From Nitrobacter hamburgensis X14 (GTDB lineage Bacteria > Pseudomonadota > Alphaproteobacteria > Rhizobiales > Xanthobacteraceae), in NCBI RefSeq assembly GCF_000013885.1, contig NC_007964.1, positions 1,474,001-1,538,000 on the forward strand: DNA of 64,000 bases, read 5' to 3'. Below the pieces are notes generated by a model, which ran no database searches, was not told the DNA's origin, and was given only the letters and a program-made list of their open reading frames with translations. The position numbers and the translations under genes are program-made. Each line of letters starts with the position of its first letter. Position 1 is the stretch's first letter. Of the stretch, positions 9,059 through 18,911 are shown in pieces.

Positions 9059-10105
9059 TCAGCCCCAGAGCGCGGCGTCCGGCGGATAGACCGTGCTGCC
9101 GTCGTAGCGGAGACCGTCGTTACGGTCCTCGGCCAGCAACAGCGGACCATCGAGGTCGATGAAACGGGCCTGTTGTGCGATCAGCATGGCTGGCGCCATC
9201 GACAGCGAGGTCGCGACCATGCAGCCGACCATGATCTCGAAGCCCAGCACTTGCGCCGCGTCCGCCATGGCCAGCGCTTCGGTCAGGCCGCCGGTCTTGT
9301 CGAGCTTGATGTTGATGGCGTCGTAACGTTCGCGAAGGCCGTCGAGCGAGGCGCGGTCATGGACGCTTTCATCGGCGCAGACGGCGATGGGTCTGCGAAT
9401 TCGCGCCAGCGCCTCGTCGTTGCCTGCGGGAAGGGGTTGTTCGACGAGCGTGACGCCTGCGGCTTCGCATGCCGCGAGATTCCGCTCCAGGTTGTGAGGT
9501 GTCCATGCCTCGTTGGCGTCGACGATCAGTTCGGATTCTCGAGCCTGTTTGCGCACGGCGGCGATGCGTTCGGGATCGCCATCGCCGCCGAGTTTGATCT
9601 TGAGGAGGGGCCGATGTGCGGCTTTGGCGGTCGCCGCGGCCATGACCTCAGGTGAACCGAGCGAGATCGTGTAGGCCGTGGAACGAGGGGCGGGTGCCGG
9701 GCGATCCAGCAACGTCCAGATCCGCCGGCCGCTGCATTTGGCCTCGAGATCGTACAGCGCGCAGTCCAGTGCATTGCGTGCCGCACCGGCCGGCATGGCG
9801 GACGCGAGGGATTGGCGATCCAGACCCGCTGCGAGGGGGGCCTGCATCGCAAGGAGGCTAGCGAGAACGCCCTCGGGAGTTTCCCCGTAACGGGCATATG
9901 GAACGCATTCTCCGCGCCCCGTGTGGCCGCCATGGCTTATCTCGGCGACGACCACGATGGCTTCGGTCTTCGCGCCGCGGCTGATCGTGAAACTGCCCGC
10001 GATCGGCCAGCGCTCGATCCGGCACCGCAGCGTGGTTGCGTCGTCCGACAACGTTTTCAAACTGGACAAGTCCGAATGCGGAGCCACGATCGGGAAGGAT
10101 AACAC
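9059..10105 (-). CDS. dgcA: Enolase-superfamily dipeptide epimerase / N-acyl-amino-acid racemase (DgcA-like)
   Basis: An enolase-superfamily enzyme of about 348 residues in the muconate-lactonizing/dipeptide epimerase branch. The catalytic lysine pair is seen in LLKIKLGGDGD and INIKLDKTGG; metal ligands in LIVDANEAW, LVEQPLP and VCADESVHD. Family members of this length in alphaproteobacteria act as L-Ala-D/L-Glu epimerases or as N-acetyl-D-glutamate racemase (DgcA); the usual DgcA partner dgcN is not adjacent, so substrate is open. The frame runs up to an ATG at 10192, but that would overlap mlaE on the other strand. GTG 10105 was chosen; TTG codons at 10069, 10060 and 10051 are also possible. 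Start uncertain, family certain. Confidence 0.85.
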   Translation of the reverse strand: MLSFPIVAPHSDLSSLKTLSDDATTLRCRIERWPIAGSFTISRGAKTEAIVVVAEISHGGHTGRGECVPYARYGETPEGVLASLLAMQAPLAAGLDRQSLASAMPAGAARNALDCALYDLEAKCSGRRIWTLLDRPAPAPRSTAYTISLGSPEVMAAATAKAAHRPLLKIKLGGDGDPERIAAVRKQARESELIVDANEAWTPHNLERNLAACEAAGVTLVEQPLPAGNDEALARIRRPIAVCADESVHDRASLDGLRERYDAINIKLDKTGGLTEALAMADAAQVLGFEIMVGCMVATSLSMAPAMLIAQQARFIDLDGPLLLAEDRNDGLRYDGSTVYPPDAALWG

Positions 10106-10161
10106 CCCACGAGCCGGTGACGTCGTGTTATCGTGCCGCCTTCTGATAGCAGAGATTTGGC

Positions 10162-11307
10162 GTGGAGTTGATGTTGGCCGACGATCCCACACTGGAGCAG
10201 ATAGCGCAAGGCGATGGTCTGGCGCTCTGTGCGGCCGGGCCCTGGACCGCTCGCTTCGCGCCGGCGCTCGAGCGGATCGTGGCGGATGCGGAAAAACTCG
10301 CCGGCAGCCGGCCCAATATCTTCATCGACGTGTCGCAAATCTCGAGACTCGACACTTTCGGTGCATGGCTGATCGAACGCCTGCGCCGCAGTCTGACCCA
10401 GGGCGGTGTCGAGGCGAAGATCGCAGGGCTTTCCCTGAACTATTCAAGCCTGGTCGACGAGGTTCGCCGCGTCCCGGCCGCCGATCCGGCGCCGGCGCGT
10501 CAGAGGGCGCTGACAGGTCTGATCGAGGATGTCGGGCGTAACGTTGTCGGATTCGGAACGACCCTGACGGGCCTGATCGGGATGCTGGGCGCGGTGCTGG
10601 CCGCCAGCGGCCGGGTCATGCGCCATCCGAGGTCGTTTCGCCTGACCTCGACTGTCCATCATCTCGAGCAGGTTTGCTGGCGCGCGGTTCCGATCGTTGT
10701 CCTCATCACCTTCCTGATCGGCTGCATCATCTCGCAGCAGGGCATCTTTCATTTCCGAAAATTCGGCGCGGATATTTTCGTTGTCGACATGCTCGGCGTT
10801 CTGGTGTTGCGGGAAATCGGCGTGCTGCTGGTTGCGATCATGGTGGCCGGCCGCTCCGGGAGTGCCTACACAGCCGAACTCGGCTCCATGAAAATGCGCG
10901 AGGAAATCGATGCGCTGCGCACCATGGGGTTCGATCCGATCGAGGTGTTGGTCCTGCCGCGGATGCTCGCGCTGGTGATAGCGCTGCCGATCCTGGCGTT
11001 TCTCGGCGCAATCGCGGCGCTCTACGGGGGCGGTCTGGTGGCGTGGCTTTACGGCGGCGTTCAGCCCGAGGCGTTTCTCATCCGGTTGCGCGACGCGATC
11101 TCGATCGATCACTTCGTCGTCGGCATGATCAAGGCACCGGTGATGGCGGCCGTGATCGGGATCGTTGCGTGTGTCGAGGGGCTTGCTGTGGAAGGCAGCG
11201 CGGAATCGCTCGGACAACGCACCACGTCGTCGGTCGTAAAAGGCATCTTCTTCGTTATCGTGATGGACGGCGTGTTTGCGATCTTCTTCGCGTCGATAGG
11301 CATGTAG
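10162..11307 (+). CDS. mlaE: MlaE-family ABC transporter permease with N-terminal STAS domain
   Basis: A 381-residue permease of a retrograde phospholipid (Mla-type) transporter. Residues 1 to about 100 form a STAS-like domain (NIFIDVSQISRLDTFGAWLI), which corresponds to the separate MlaB protein of E. coli fused to the permease. The rest is the MlaE domain with about five membrane segments and the conserved cytoplasmic block GRSGSAYTAELGSMKMREEI followed by ALRTMGFDP. It opens a three-gene operon: mlaF starts 2 bases after the stop. GTG 10162 is the first start; ATG 10171 is an alternative. It probably works at the inner membrane with mlaF and mlaD; no mlaC is present in the window. Confidence 0.93.
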   Translation: MELMLADDPTLEQIAQGDGLALCAAGPWTARFAPALERIVADAEKLAGSRPNIFIDVSQISRLDTFGAWLIERLRRSLTQGGVEAKIAGLSLNYSSLVDEVRRVPAADPAPARQRALTGLIEDVGRNVVGFGTTLTGLIGMLGAVLAASGRVMRHPRSFRLTSTVHHLEQVCWRAVPIVVLITFLIGCIISQQGIFHFRKFGADIFVVDMLGVLVLREIGVLLVAIMVAGRSGSAYTAELGSMKMREEIDALRTMGFDPIEVLVLPRMLALVIALPILAFLGAIAALYGGGLVAWLYGGVQPEAFLIRLRDAISIDHFVVGMIKAPVMAAVIGIVACVEGLAVEGSAESLGQRTTSSVVKGIFFVIVMDGVFAIFFASIGM

Positions 11308-11309
11308 CA

Positions 11310-12080
11310 ATGGCCGGCGACGCATCCGATCCCATTGTCCGCGTTCGCGACATCTCCGTCCGGTTCGGCGCCACGAAGGTGCTGGACGGCTTGAGCCTGG
11401 ACGTGAAGCGCGGCGAGATTCTCGGCTTCGTCGGTCCATCAGGGGCGGGCAAGTCGGTGCTGACGCGCACGATCATCGGGCTCGTGCCGAAGATCGGCGG
11501 CAGCATCGAGGTTTTCGGCGTCGATCTCCAGACTGCGGATCCGACGGCGCGGCGCGCGGTCGAACGCCGCTGGGGAGTGCTGTTTCAGCAGGGTGCGCTG
11601 TTTTCGTCGCTGAACGTCCGTCAGAACATCCAGTTCCCAGTGCGGGAATATCTCAACGTGTCGCAGCGGCTGCTCGACGAGATCACTATCGCCAAGCTCG
11701 GCATGGTCGGATTGCTGCCGGAGGTCGCGGACCGCTATCCATCCGAACTGTCGGGCGGAATGATCAAGCGGGTGGCGCTGGCGCGGGCGCTGGCGCTCGA
11801 TCCGGAGCTGGTCTTCCTCGATGAGCCGACATCGGGCCTCGATCCGATCGGGGCGGGGGATTTCGACGACCTGGTGCGGACGCTGCAGCGCACTTTGGGG
11901 CTGACGGTTTTCATGGTAACCCACGATCTGGACAGCCTTCATACGGCTTGCGACCGCATCGCCGTTTTAGGGAACGGTAAGATCATTGCAGCAGGATCGA
12001 TGGCCGACATGCTGGCCTCGCAGCATCCCTGGTTGAGAGCCTATTTTCACGGCAAGCGTGCCCGCGCCGTCGTGGGTTGA
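11310..12080 (+). CDS. mlaF: MlaF-family ABC transporter ATP-binding protein
   Basis: A 256-residue ATPase of the Mla-type lipid transporter. Walker A GPSGAGKS at residues 42-49, Q-loop VLFQQGALF, signature LSGGMIKR near 147, Walker B LVFLDEPTSGLDP and H-loop VTHDLDS. The LSGGM signature and the Q-loop context are typical of the MlaF/Ttg2A branch. ATG 11310 lies 2 bases after the mlaE stop. The frame is open far upstream inside mlaE, but that part is an overlap artefact. It powers the MlaE permease at the cytoplasmic face. Confidence 0.95.
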   Translation: MAGDASDPIVRVRDISVRFGATKVLDGLSLDVKRGEILGFVGPSGAGKSVLTRTIIGLVPKIGGSIEVFGVDLQTADPTARRAVERRWGVLFQQGALFSSLNVRQNIQFPVREYLNVSQRLLDEITIAKLGMVGLLPEVADRYPSELSGGMIKRVALARALALDPELVFLDEPTSGLDPIGAGDFDDLVRTLQRTLGLTVFMVTHDLDSLHTACDRIAVLGNGKIIAAGSMADMLASQHPWLRAYFHGKRARAVVG

Positions 12081-12100
12081 GCGGTATCGGAGCAGATTTG

Positions 12101-12982
12101 ATGGAAACGCGGGCGAATTTCGTCCTGATCGGATCGTTCACGCTTGCAGTGATCGCGGCTGCCTTCGGTTTCGTTCTCTGGTTCCAGAACCTCCATTCCA
12201 GCAAGGCGCGCAGTCCGCTTCGTATCGTGTTTGAGGGCTCGGCTTCGGGCCTGCGCAACGGTGGCAGCGTGAATTTCAACGGCATCCGTGTCGGCGAGGT
12301 GGTGTCGGTCAAGCTTGACGATCCACGCCGCGTTGTTGCGCTGACGATGGTCGAAAACGCTGCTCCGATCCGGAAGGACACCCGGGTCGGGCTCGAATTC
12401 CAGGGATTGACCGGCGTTGCTGCGATTTCGCTGAAAGGCGGCGAGGTTGCGGCGTCGCCCGTGCCCCTCGATGGGGACGGTGTTCCGACTCTTACCGCCG
12501 ATCCGGCCGGCTTGCGGGACGTGACCGAGTCGATCCGCGCGACATTGCAAAACGTCAATCGCGTCGTCGCCGAGAACGAGACCGCCGTGAAGAACACGTT
12601 GCGGAACGTCGAGACGTTTACGGCCTCGCTCGCCCACAACGCGGGGAAAATCGACGACCTGGTGCAAAAGTTCAACGAGGTGATGAGCAAGGCTGACGGC
12701 GTCATGACCAAGACGGATGAGCTGATGCTCGGCCTCAACGCCATCGCCGGCGGCAAGGACGGCGGCGAATTGCTTAAGACGGTGAAGTCGGTCCGCGAGT
12801 TCGCCGATGATTTCAACAAACGCTCAGGCGCGCTGATGGTCGACGGACGCCGCACTCTTGGCGACATCAGCCGGGCGGTCAATAATCTGGATCGTAATCC
12901 CACCCGTCTGCTGTTTGGCCCAAGCCTCGGCAGCAATACGCCGGCTCCGGCGACACCGGTGCGCCCTCCGAGGAGGCGATAA
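12101..12982 (+). CDS. mlaD: MlaD-family MCE domain substrate-binding protein
   Basis: A 293-residue protein with one N-terminal membrane anchor (FVLIGSFTLAVIAAAFGFVL) followed by an MCE domain (RIVFEGSASGLRNGGSVNFN and GVAAISLKGG) and a long coiled-coil tail. MCE proteins form a hexameric ring in the periplasm that passes lipids between the MlaEF complex and partners. The tail is longer than in E. coli MlaD and ends in a proline-rich basic segment. Start set at ATG 12101 because GGAG (12089-12092) lies 8 bases before it; the TTG at 12077 overlaps mlaF and is less likely. Last gene of mlaEFD. Confidence 0.93.
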   Translation: METRANFVLIGSFTLAVIAAAFGFVLWFQNLHSSKARSPLRIVFEGSASGLRNGGSVNFNGIRVGEVVSVKLDDPRRVVALTMVENAAPIRKDTRVGLEFQGLTGVAAISLKGGEVAASPVPLDGDGVPTLTADPAGLRDVTESIRATLQNVNRVVAENETAVKNTLRNVETFTASLAHNAGKIDDLVQKFNEVMSKADGVMTKTDELMLGLNAIAGGKDGGELLKTVKSVREFADDFNKRSGALMVDGRRTLGDISRAVNNLDRNPTRLLFGPSLGSNTPAPATPVRPPRRR

Positions 12983-13075
12983 GAGCGCTGCGTGGCACGA
13001 TCTTTGCGCCTGCCGCTCATCCCCGGGTGCCGGGCGCGCGATATCCGGGTGCGATCCGGTCTCTCGCTCGCCGTT

Positions 13076-13306
13076 AGAGCATAATCCCGAAAGGTGGAGA
13101 CCGGTTTTCGGACAACATCATGCTCAATCAAATAAGGCTTAGAGTTTGATTCAAAGCAGTTGAATCAAACTCGAGAGCGCTTTCCGTTCTGATGGAATCA
13201 AAGCCGGGCTCCAGCTTTTTGTTTTGACGCGTTTTCTTGACGCGAGCCCGGTACCCATCCTCGGGTCAAGCCCGAGGACCTGCTTCGCTCCAAAACGCTC
13301 TAGCCA
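13076..13306. repeat. Cluster of interspersed palindromic repeats
   Basis: A composite of repeats seen elsewhere in the window. It begins with an imperfect form of the GAGCATGATC..GATCATGCTC element (about 13076-13130). Next comes a perfect 13-bp stem-loop, 13142-13154 with 13160-13172, and then a hairpin TCCTCGGG-TCAAG-CCCGAGGA at 13258-13278. Together they fill most of the gap between mlaD and the giant gene. No gene lies here. Confidence 0.7.
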
Positions 13307-13307
13307 A

Positions 13308-13333
13308 CAAAAACGGAGGCTTGCGCCTCCGTT
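13308..13333 (-). terminator. Rho-independent terminator of the giant coiled-coil gene
   Basis: A 9-bp stem (13312-13320 with 13325-13333) and a 4-base loop. On the minus strand it is followed by TTTTTGTT, and it begins about 25 bases after the stop at 13359. Confidence 0.8.
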
Positions 13334-13358
13334 CTTCGTAGCCGAATGAGGCGAGCGC

Positions 13359-16300
13359 TTATCCGAGCCGGCCCGCCGCATGCGCGAGCAAGGTATAGAC
13401 CAGCCCGGTCTCCGACATCAGATGGTCGCGTATCACTGAGGGCTCCTGCTGCTCATCGCGCGCAACTTCGTCCAGCAGCCGCTCGAATTCGGCGATGTAG
13501 CGATCCGCCGTCTGCTTGAAAGCGCGGTCGGCACGGTATTTGCGGGCGACCTCGTCAAAGGCCTTCTGGCCGGCGGGCGTATAGAGACGCTTGCTGAACG
13601 CCTTACGTTCGCCGCGCTGATAGCGGTCCCACATCTCGCCGGCAAGGTTGCGGTCCATCAGACGGCTGATATCGAGCGACAGCGAGTCCAGCGGATTTGC
13701 GGCCGCAGCCTGGGGTGCCGGTCGTCCGCGCGGGATGTGGTCGTTGCCGTTGGTATCGGCACGGTTCAGCAAATCCGAGAGCCAGCCGTCGCCTCCATCG
13801 TCCCCACTTGCCGGGTTGACCGGCGGAGCCTCCGTGCGGCGGGATGACGGAATGCCGAGATCCGGCTGCGGCAGGTTCGACGCAGTGCCGCTGTCACGCG
13901 TACGCGACGCGGAGCGTGTCGTCGTCGCGCCGCGGCCACCGGCGGCGGCCATCATCGGCTCTTCCTCGCGCTGCGCGCCGGCCCGCCCGCTGCTGACGAC
14001 GTCGAACCCGTGACCATGGCGTGCGACGATCCGGTTGAGTTCGGCAAGCGCTTCGATCTGATCGACGATCACCTTACGCATCTGGGCGGTACTCTCGGCC
14101 GCCTCCTGCGGCATCTCAAGTACGCCGCGACGAAGATCGTTGCGCGTCGCCTCCAGTTCCGTGTGCATTTCCGCAGACATCTGCTTCATGCCCTGAACCA
14201 GGGCCGCAAACTTGTCGGCGGACTGCTTGAGCATCGAGCCGGCTTCTTCAGTCGCACGCTGGCAAATTTCGCTCATGGATTCCGATGTCAGGCGGCGTTC
14301 TTCCTCGGTCGTCGCGCGAACGGCCTCGAACTGACGGCTGATCGCAGCCGATCCGGCGCCGGCGGTCTCGGCCACCACCCGCGCGATATCGCGTGCGCGC
14401 TCTTCGGCGGCAGCAAGCGATTCATCGAGCAGGCTCGTAAACCGTGTCAGTCGCTGATCGAAGTCGGTCGTCCGCAAGTCGATCGTCGTCACGAGCGAAT
14501 CAAGCATGGACTTGCGTTCCTCGACCGACGATGTGGCGCTTTGGTTGCTTTGTTCGACCCGCGCTGCAGCCTCGATCAAAGTGTTTCCGTGAGCCTCAAA
14601 CTGGCCGGACAGCGCATCCAGATCATCAAGAGCCTTGGAAGCCTTGGTGTTGAACACCGTCAATTGATCCTCGAGCGTCTGCGTCGCGAGGCCGTTTTGC
14701 GACGTGACATCCTTCATGGTCGATACGAAGTCGGCGACGCGCGTGACGAGCGCGCGCTCCAGCGAATTGAGATTTTCATGCGCGCCGGTGAGGACCTCCT
14801 GGAGAAGGATGTTGCCCTCGCGCAGCCGCTCGAACAGCGCGACCGTATCCGTGCGGAGGATCTTGCTGGTTTCCTGCATCTCGGTGACGGCAGAGATGGA
14901 CGCCTGCCGAGACTGCTCGATGGCGGCGCGCGATGCCTGATCGAGATCCTTCAATGACTTGCTGATCGCGCCGGTCGCCAGTTCGCCCGCGTTGGTGATG
15001 GTGCGGACGACGTTGGAGCCATTCGAAACGATCGACTGCGAGAATGCCTGGCCTCTGACCTCGATCGACTTGAGGGCGTCGGTGGTAACGCGATCGATAT
15101 CGGAGCTGAGCTGATCGGCCTTGCTGCCGAGAGCATCGACCAGAGCTCCGCGCTTGCTGTCGATCATCTGCGTGAGACGATCCGTCTGCTGCTGGACGTA
15201 ATTGACGATTTCGTCCGTTTTACCGGTGATCACGGTGCCGAAGCTGCCGCTGGCGGCAAAGATCAAGCGCTCGGCGTCGGTCGACGCCGACTTGACCTTG
15301 GTGCTGACTTCGTTCGACGCGGAGACGAGGGAGGTCTGCGCGCTCTGCGCGCTCGCCTGAATGATCTCCGTGGTATTCGCTGCAGCCACGTGGAGGGAGC
15401 GCTCGATGTCCGAAGAGATCGCCTTGATCTGGCTGGCGGAATCAGCGGAGGCGGTGGTGAGCGTGCTCTGGGCCTCGCGTGCGCTGCCTATAATGGCGGC
15501 GGCGGTGTCGGCGCCCACCGCGATCAATGTTCGCTCGATGTCGCTGGCAAGCGATTTGACCTGACCTGCGGTCTCGGCCGAGGCGGTGGTGAGCGTGCTT
15601 TGGGCCTCGCGTGCACTGCCTATAATGGCGGCGGCGGTGTCGGCGCCCACCGCGATCAATGTTCGCTCGACGTCGTTTGCAAACGATTTGACCTGACTTG
15701 TGGCATCGGCCGAGGCGGTGGTGAGCGTACTTTGGGCTTCGCGTGCGCTGCCGAGAATGGCGGTGGCGGTGCTGGCGCTCGCCGCCGTCAATGTCTGCTC
15801 GATGTCGCTCGCAAGCGATTTGACGTGACCTGCGGCATCGGCCGAGGCGGTGGTGAGCGTACTTTGGGCTTCGCGTGCGCTGCCGAGAATGGCGGTGGCG
15901 GTGCTGGCGCTCGCCGCCGTCAATGTCTGCTCGATGTCGCTCGCAAGCGATTTGACGTGATCTGCGGCATTGGCCGAGGCGGTGGTGAGCGTGCTCTGGG
16001 CCTCGCGTGCGCTGTCGAGAATGGCGGCGGCGGTGTCGGCGCCCACCGTCGTCAATGTCCGCTCGATGTCGCCGGCAAGCGATTTGACCTGACTTGCGGT
16101 ATCGGCCGAGGTGTTGACGAGCGTGGTCTGGGCCGTCCTCGCGCTCGACAGGACGGCGTCCGCGGTCGACGTGCCGACTGCGGACAGCATGCGTTCGACG
16201 TCGGACCCGACGGTCATGAGAGTCCGCTCGATGTCGCTCGCGAGCGATTTGACATGCGTCGCGGCATCCGAGGATGCGGCGACCAGCGTGGTCTGCGCTG

Positions 16301-18911
16301 CGCGCGCTCCGGCGAGAACTGAATCCGCCGTGTTGGCGCCGGCGGTGGACAGCGTCAGCTCGATATCCGCTGATAGGGATTTGACCTGGCTCGCGGTTTC
16401 GGCGGATGAGTTGACCAGCGTCGTCTGCGCATCGCGTGCGCTGTTGAGGATGGAGTTGGCGGCAGCGGTGCCGGCGGTGGTCAATGCGCGCTCGACCTCC
16501 GTTGACGTCAGTTGCAACTGGGCGCCCACTTCGGTCGAAACCGAAAGCAGGGACTGCTGGGCGGTACGCGCGCCGGTCTGAATGGTTTCGCTGGTATTGA
16601 CCACCAGATTGATCAGCGAGCGTTCCGCGTCATCGACATGAGACTTGATGCCGAGCGAGAGCTCTTCGGCGCGCGCCAACAGTGTATCGCTGGCCTGCCG
16701 TCCGCTCGATTCAAAGCGGCCGGCCACGGCTTCGATCCGCGATCCGAGCAGATCCTCGAACTGGGCGACACGCGTTTCGATCGCGGTCGCGACAAAGCCG
16801 ACGCGCTCGTCGAGGCCTTGATGGATCTCCTGGAATCGCGCCGTGATCGCATCCGCGAGGTAAGCGCTGCGACCGTCGATGGTTTCGGTCATCCCCGAGA
16901 TGCGTCCGTCGATCGCCGCGACGGCCTGCGTTGCGCCTTCGGTCAGCGACGTTGCGAGGTGAGTGAGGCGGCTCTCGATCGAGCCGATCGCATGAGCGGC
17001 GCCATCGGACAGCGACGAGGTGAGCGTGCCGAGCCGGCTGTCGATGGTTTCCGCGACCGACTTTGCGCGCGAATCGAAGGTTTGCTCGAGTATTCTCAGG
17101 CGGCCATCGACGGACTCGTCAAACGACTTGATCTTGGCGTCAAACGAAGCGTCGAGATTGGTGACGCTCGACTGGAGCGAGGTTTCGAACTGCGCCAGAC
17201 GCTGATCCAGCGCGGCGCTGATCTCGCCGCCGTTGGAGGTCAGCCGCGTATCGAAGGTATCGACATAGGTCTTCATGGTCTCGGCGATATCTTCGGTGCG
17301 CTGGCCGAGGCGATCGACGATCTCGCCGCCGAAAGTCTTCACCGTGCGATCGAACTCCGAGATGTGGCGGGTAATGAGCGTGCCGAGCGTGCCGCTGTCG
17401 CGTGCGAACTTCTCCGCAAGCTCGGCGCCCTGGTCCTTCACAAGTTGATCGAATGCGCTCATCTGGAGGCTGAGCGTATCGTGCGCGGTTTCGGTTCGAG
17501 TGACAACGTTGGCCACCAGCGTATTGACCGTGACGTCGAGCGCTTCGCTTGCTTTGTCGCCGCATGACAGAATCCGGGTTGCCAGCCGGTTGCCGGCCTC
17601 GTCGATCTTGTTGGCCAGGTCGCCGCCGCGGAGCTCGAGTTCCACCAGCAGGGAGTCGCTGGAATTTTTCAGGGAATCATGGACCTGTTCGGTGCGGTCG
17701 GAAATGCCGTCGACGATGGACGCCGACTTCTGCTCGAATTCGCCGGTAATTCGGTCGATCCGCTCGTTCAGCATGTCATGGACGCGGTCGGCCAACTCGA
17801 CGAACTCGTCGTGGACGTGACCGGTCTTGAAATTGAGGCTGCTGTTCAGGCGCTCGCTGGCATCGAGCACGGCGCGCGTGGTCTCGGCGCTGGCTTCCTC
17901 AAGCCGGTCGAGCAAGTCGCCGCCCCGTTCGCCGAGCGCAAGGATCATGGTGTCGCCGGCATTGCTGAGTGCCGTTGTGATGTGCTCGCCGCGCTCTTCC
18001 AGCGCACCGGTGATGCCTTTTGCGACCTCGTCGACGCGCGAGGCGATGGCATCGCTGATCAGAGCAATGTCGTGTCGCAGGTCGATCTGGACACCCGAGA
18101 TGGCGCTGCGGACCTGCTCGGCCTGGCCGACGAGGTTGTCGCGCTGAAGCGCGATATCCTGGAGCAATGCGCGGATCCGCACCTCGTTGTCGGAATAGGC
18201 ACGTTCCAGCGCGGCGACCTCGTTGGCGACCAGGGTTTCCAACTCGCCGGCGCGAGCGATGGCGCGCTCGACGCCGTCGCCCATCGCGGCGACTTCGCGG
18301 CGGATCGCCTGTCCGACGGTCACCACCGAATCACTGGCCAGGCCCTCCGGCTCGGAGAACCGGATCGCCACCTGGGCCATCGACTGGGCGATCATGCGCA
18401 ATTCCTGGCCGCGCCATGCCAGACTGGCCAAAAAGTAGAACAGCAGCACGGGAGCGAAAAACAGGGCAATCAGGCCGGCGAGGGCGAGCGTGCCGCCGCT
18501 GCCTTGACCCATCGCAGCTTGCAGCGAGGGCAGAAAGCTGATCGTCAGAAGGCCGGCACCGAGAATCCAGATGCCGGCGAAAAGCGAGGCGAGCGTATAG
18601 ATATTGCGGGCGGGGCGGCCGTTCTGGATGGCCTGAAGGATTTGACCGATCGTTTCACGATCGTCGTTGGCAGGGCGCCGCGTAAAGCGCGGTCCTTCAG
18701 CGGCATCGAAGGCCGGCCGGTCTGCGGTGGAGCGGGCGTCAAATCCGTCCTCGCCATGGCTCGCAGCAGGCGGGACCGGCGGGGCGATGTCGTAACGAGC
18801 CGAAGTTTGGTCTGGATCTCCCGCAGACGCCTCGCCGACGTTCAGCGCCTCCTGGATGGCAGAAAGAGCGACCTCTGTCGGATCTTTAACCTTCTTGGGA
18901 TTGTTCGCCAT
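13359..18911 (-). CDS. Giant membrane-anchored coiled-coil protein with 44-residue tandem repeats
   Basis: An 1850-residue protein. Residues 1-100 are cytoplasmic and polar; two membrane segments follow at about 104-127 and 141-165. Then comes more than 1400 residues of almost unbroken helix with 11-residue periodicity, apolipoprotein-like, and few prolines. Residues about 775-1195 are tandem 44-residue units (4 x 11). A disordered linker (about 1640-1740) precedes a compact C-terminal domain with LAGEMWDRYQRGERKAFSKR and LMSETGLVYTLLAHAAGRLG. Such proteins are sometimes labelled kinesin-like in databases, without support. The architecture, N-terminal TM pair plus long coil, recalls polarity or envelope scaffolds such as Caulobacter TipN, but no homology is claimed. 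ATG 18911 gives MANNPKKVKDP. A CtrA box lies upstream. Confidence 0.85.
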   Translation of the reverse strand: MANNPKKVKDPTEVALSAIQEALNVGEASAGDPDQTSARYDIAPPVPPAASHGEDGFDARSTADRPAFDAAEGPRFTRRPANDDRETIGQILQAIQNGRPARNIYTLASLFAGIWILGAGLLTISFLPSLQAAMGQGSGGTLALAGLIALFFAPVLLFYFLASLAWRGQELRMIAQSMAQVAIRFSEPEGLASDSVVTVGQAIRREVAAMGDGVERAIARAGELETLVANEVAALERAYSDNEVRIRALLQDIALQRDNLVGQAEQVRSAISGVQIDLRHDIALISDAIASRVDEVAKGITGALEERGEHITTALSNAGDTMILALGERGGDLLDRLEEASAETTRAVLDASERLNSSLNFKTGHVHDEFVELADRVHDMLNERIDRITGEFEQKSASIVDGISDRTEQVHDSLKNSSDSLLVELELRGGDLANKIDEAGNRLATRILSCGDKASEALDVTVNTLVANVVTRTETAHDTLSLQMSAFDQLVKDQGAELAEKFARDSGTLGTLITRHISEFDRTVKTFGGEIVDRLGQRTEDIAETMKTYVDTFDTRLTSNGGEISAALDQRLAQFETSLQSSVTNLDASFDAKIKSFDESVDGRLRILEQTFDSRAKSVAETIDSRLGTLTSSLSDGAAHAIGSIESRLTHLATSLTEGATQAVAAIDGRISGMTETIDGRSAYLADAITARFQEIHQGLDERVGFVATAIETRVAQFEDLLGSRIEAVAGRFESSGRQASDTLLARAEELSLGIKSHVDDAERSLINLVVNTSETIQTGARTAQQSLLSVSTEVGAQLQLTSTEVERALTTAGTAAANSILNSARDAQTTLVNSSAETASQVKSLSADIELTLSTAGANTADSVLAGARAAQTTLVAASSDAATHVKSLASDIERTLMTVGSDVERMLSAVGTSTADAVLSSARTAQTTLVNTSADTASQVKSLAGDIERTLTTVGADTAAAILDSAREAQSTLTTASANAADHVKSLASDIEQTLTAASASTATAILGSAREAQSTLTTASADAAGHVKSLASDIEQTLTAASASTATAILGSAREAQSTLTTASADATSQVKSFANDVERTLIAVGADTAAAIIGSAREAQSTLTTASAETAGQVKSLASDIERTLIAVGADTAAAIIGSAREAQSTLTTASADSASQIKAISSDIERSLHVAAANTTEIIQASAQSAQTSLVSASNEVSTKVKSASTDAERLIFAASGSFGTVITGKTDEIVNYVQQQTDRLTQMIDSKRGALVDALGSKADQLSSDIDRVTTDALKSIEVRGQAFSQSIVSNGSNVVRTITNAGELATGAISKSLKDLDQASRAAIEQSRQASISAVTEMQETSKILRTDTVALFERLREGNILLQEVLTGAHENLNSLERALVTRVADFVSTMKDVTSQNGLATQTLEDQLTVFNTKASKALDDLDALSGQFEAHGNTLIEAAARVEQSNQSATSSVEERKSMLDSLVTTIDLRTTDFDQRLTRFTSLLDESLAAAEERARDIARVVAETAGAGSAAISRQFEAVRATTEEERRLTSESMSEICQRATEEAGSMLKQSADKFAALVQGMKQMSAEMHTELEATRNDLRRGVLEMPQEAAESTAQMRKVIVDQIEALAELNRIVARHGHGFDVVSSGRAGAQREEEPMMAAAGGRGATTTRSASRTRDSGTASNLPQPDLGIPSSRRTEAPPVNPASGDDGGDGWLSDLLNRADTNGNDHIPRGRPAPQAAAANPLDSLSLDISRLMDRNLAGEMWDRYQRGERKAFSKRLYTPAGQKAFDEVARKYRADRAFKQTADRYIAEFERLLDEVARDEQQEPSVIRDHLMSETGLVYTLLAHAAGRLG
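15325..16590. repeat. 132-bp tandem repeats inside the coiled-coil gene
   Basis: About ten units with starts near 15325, 15457, 15589, 15721, 15853, 15985, 16117, 16282, 16414 and 16546. Spacing is 132 bp (44 codons) except for one step of 165 bp, which adds 33 bp, exactly one 11-residue module. The units at 15721 and 15853 differ at only 2 of 132 positions, pointing to a recent duplication. Confidence 0.9.

Noticed and set aside
15325..16590. Regular repeats considered as a CRISPR array
   Set aside because: Units are contiguous, 132 bp long, in frame and coding; there are no spacers.
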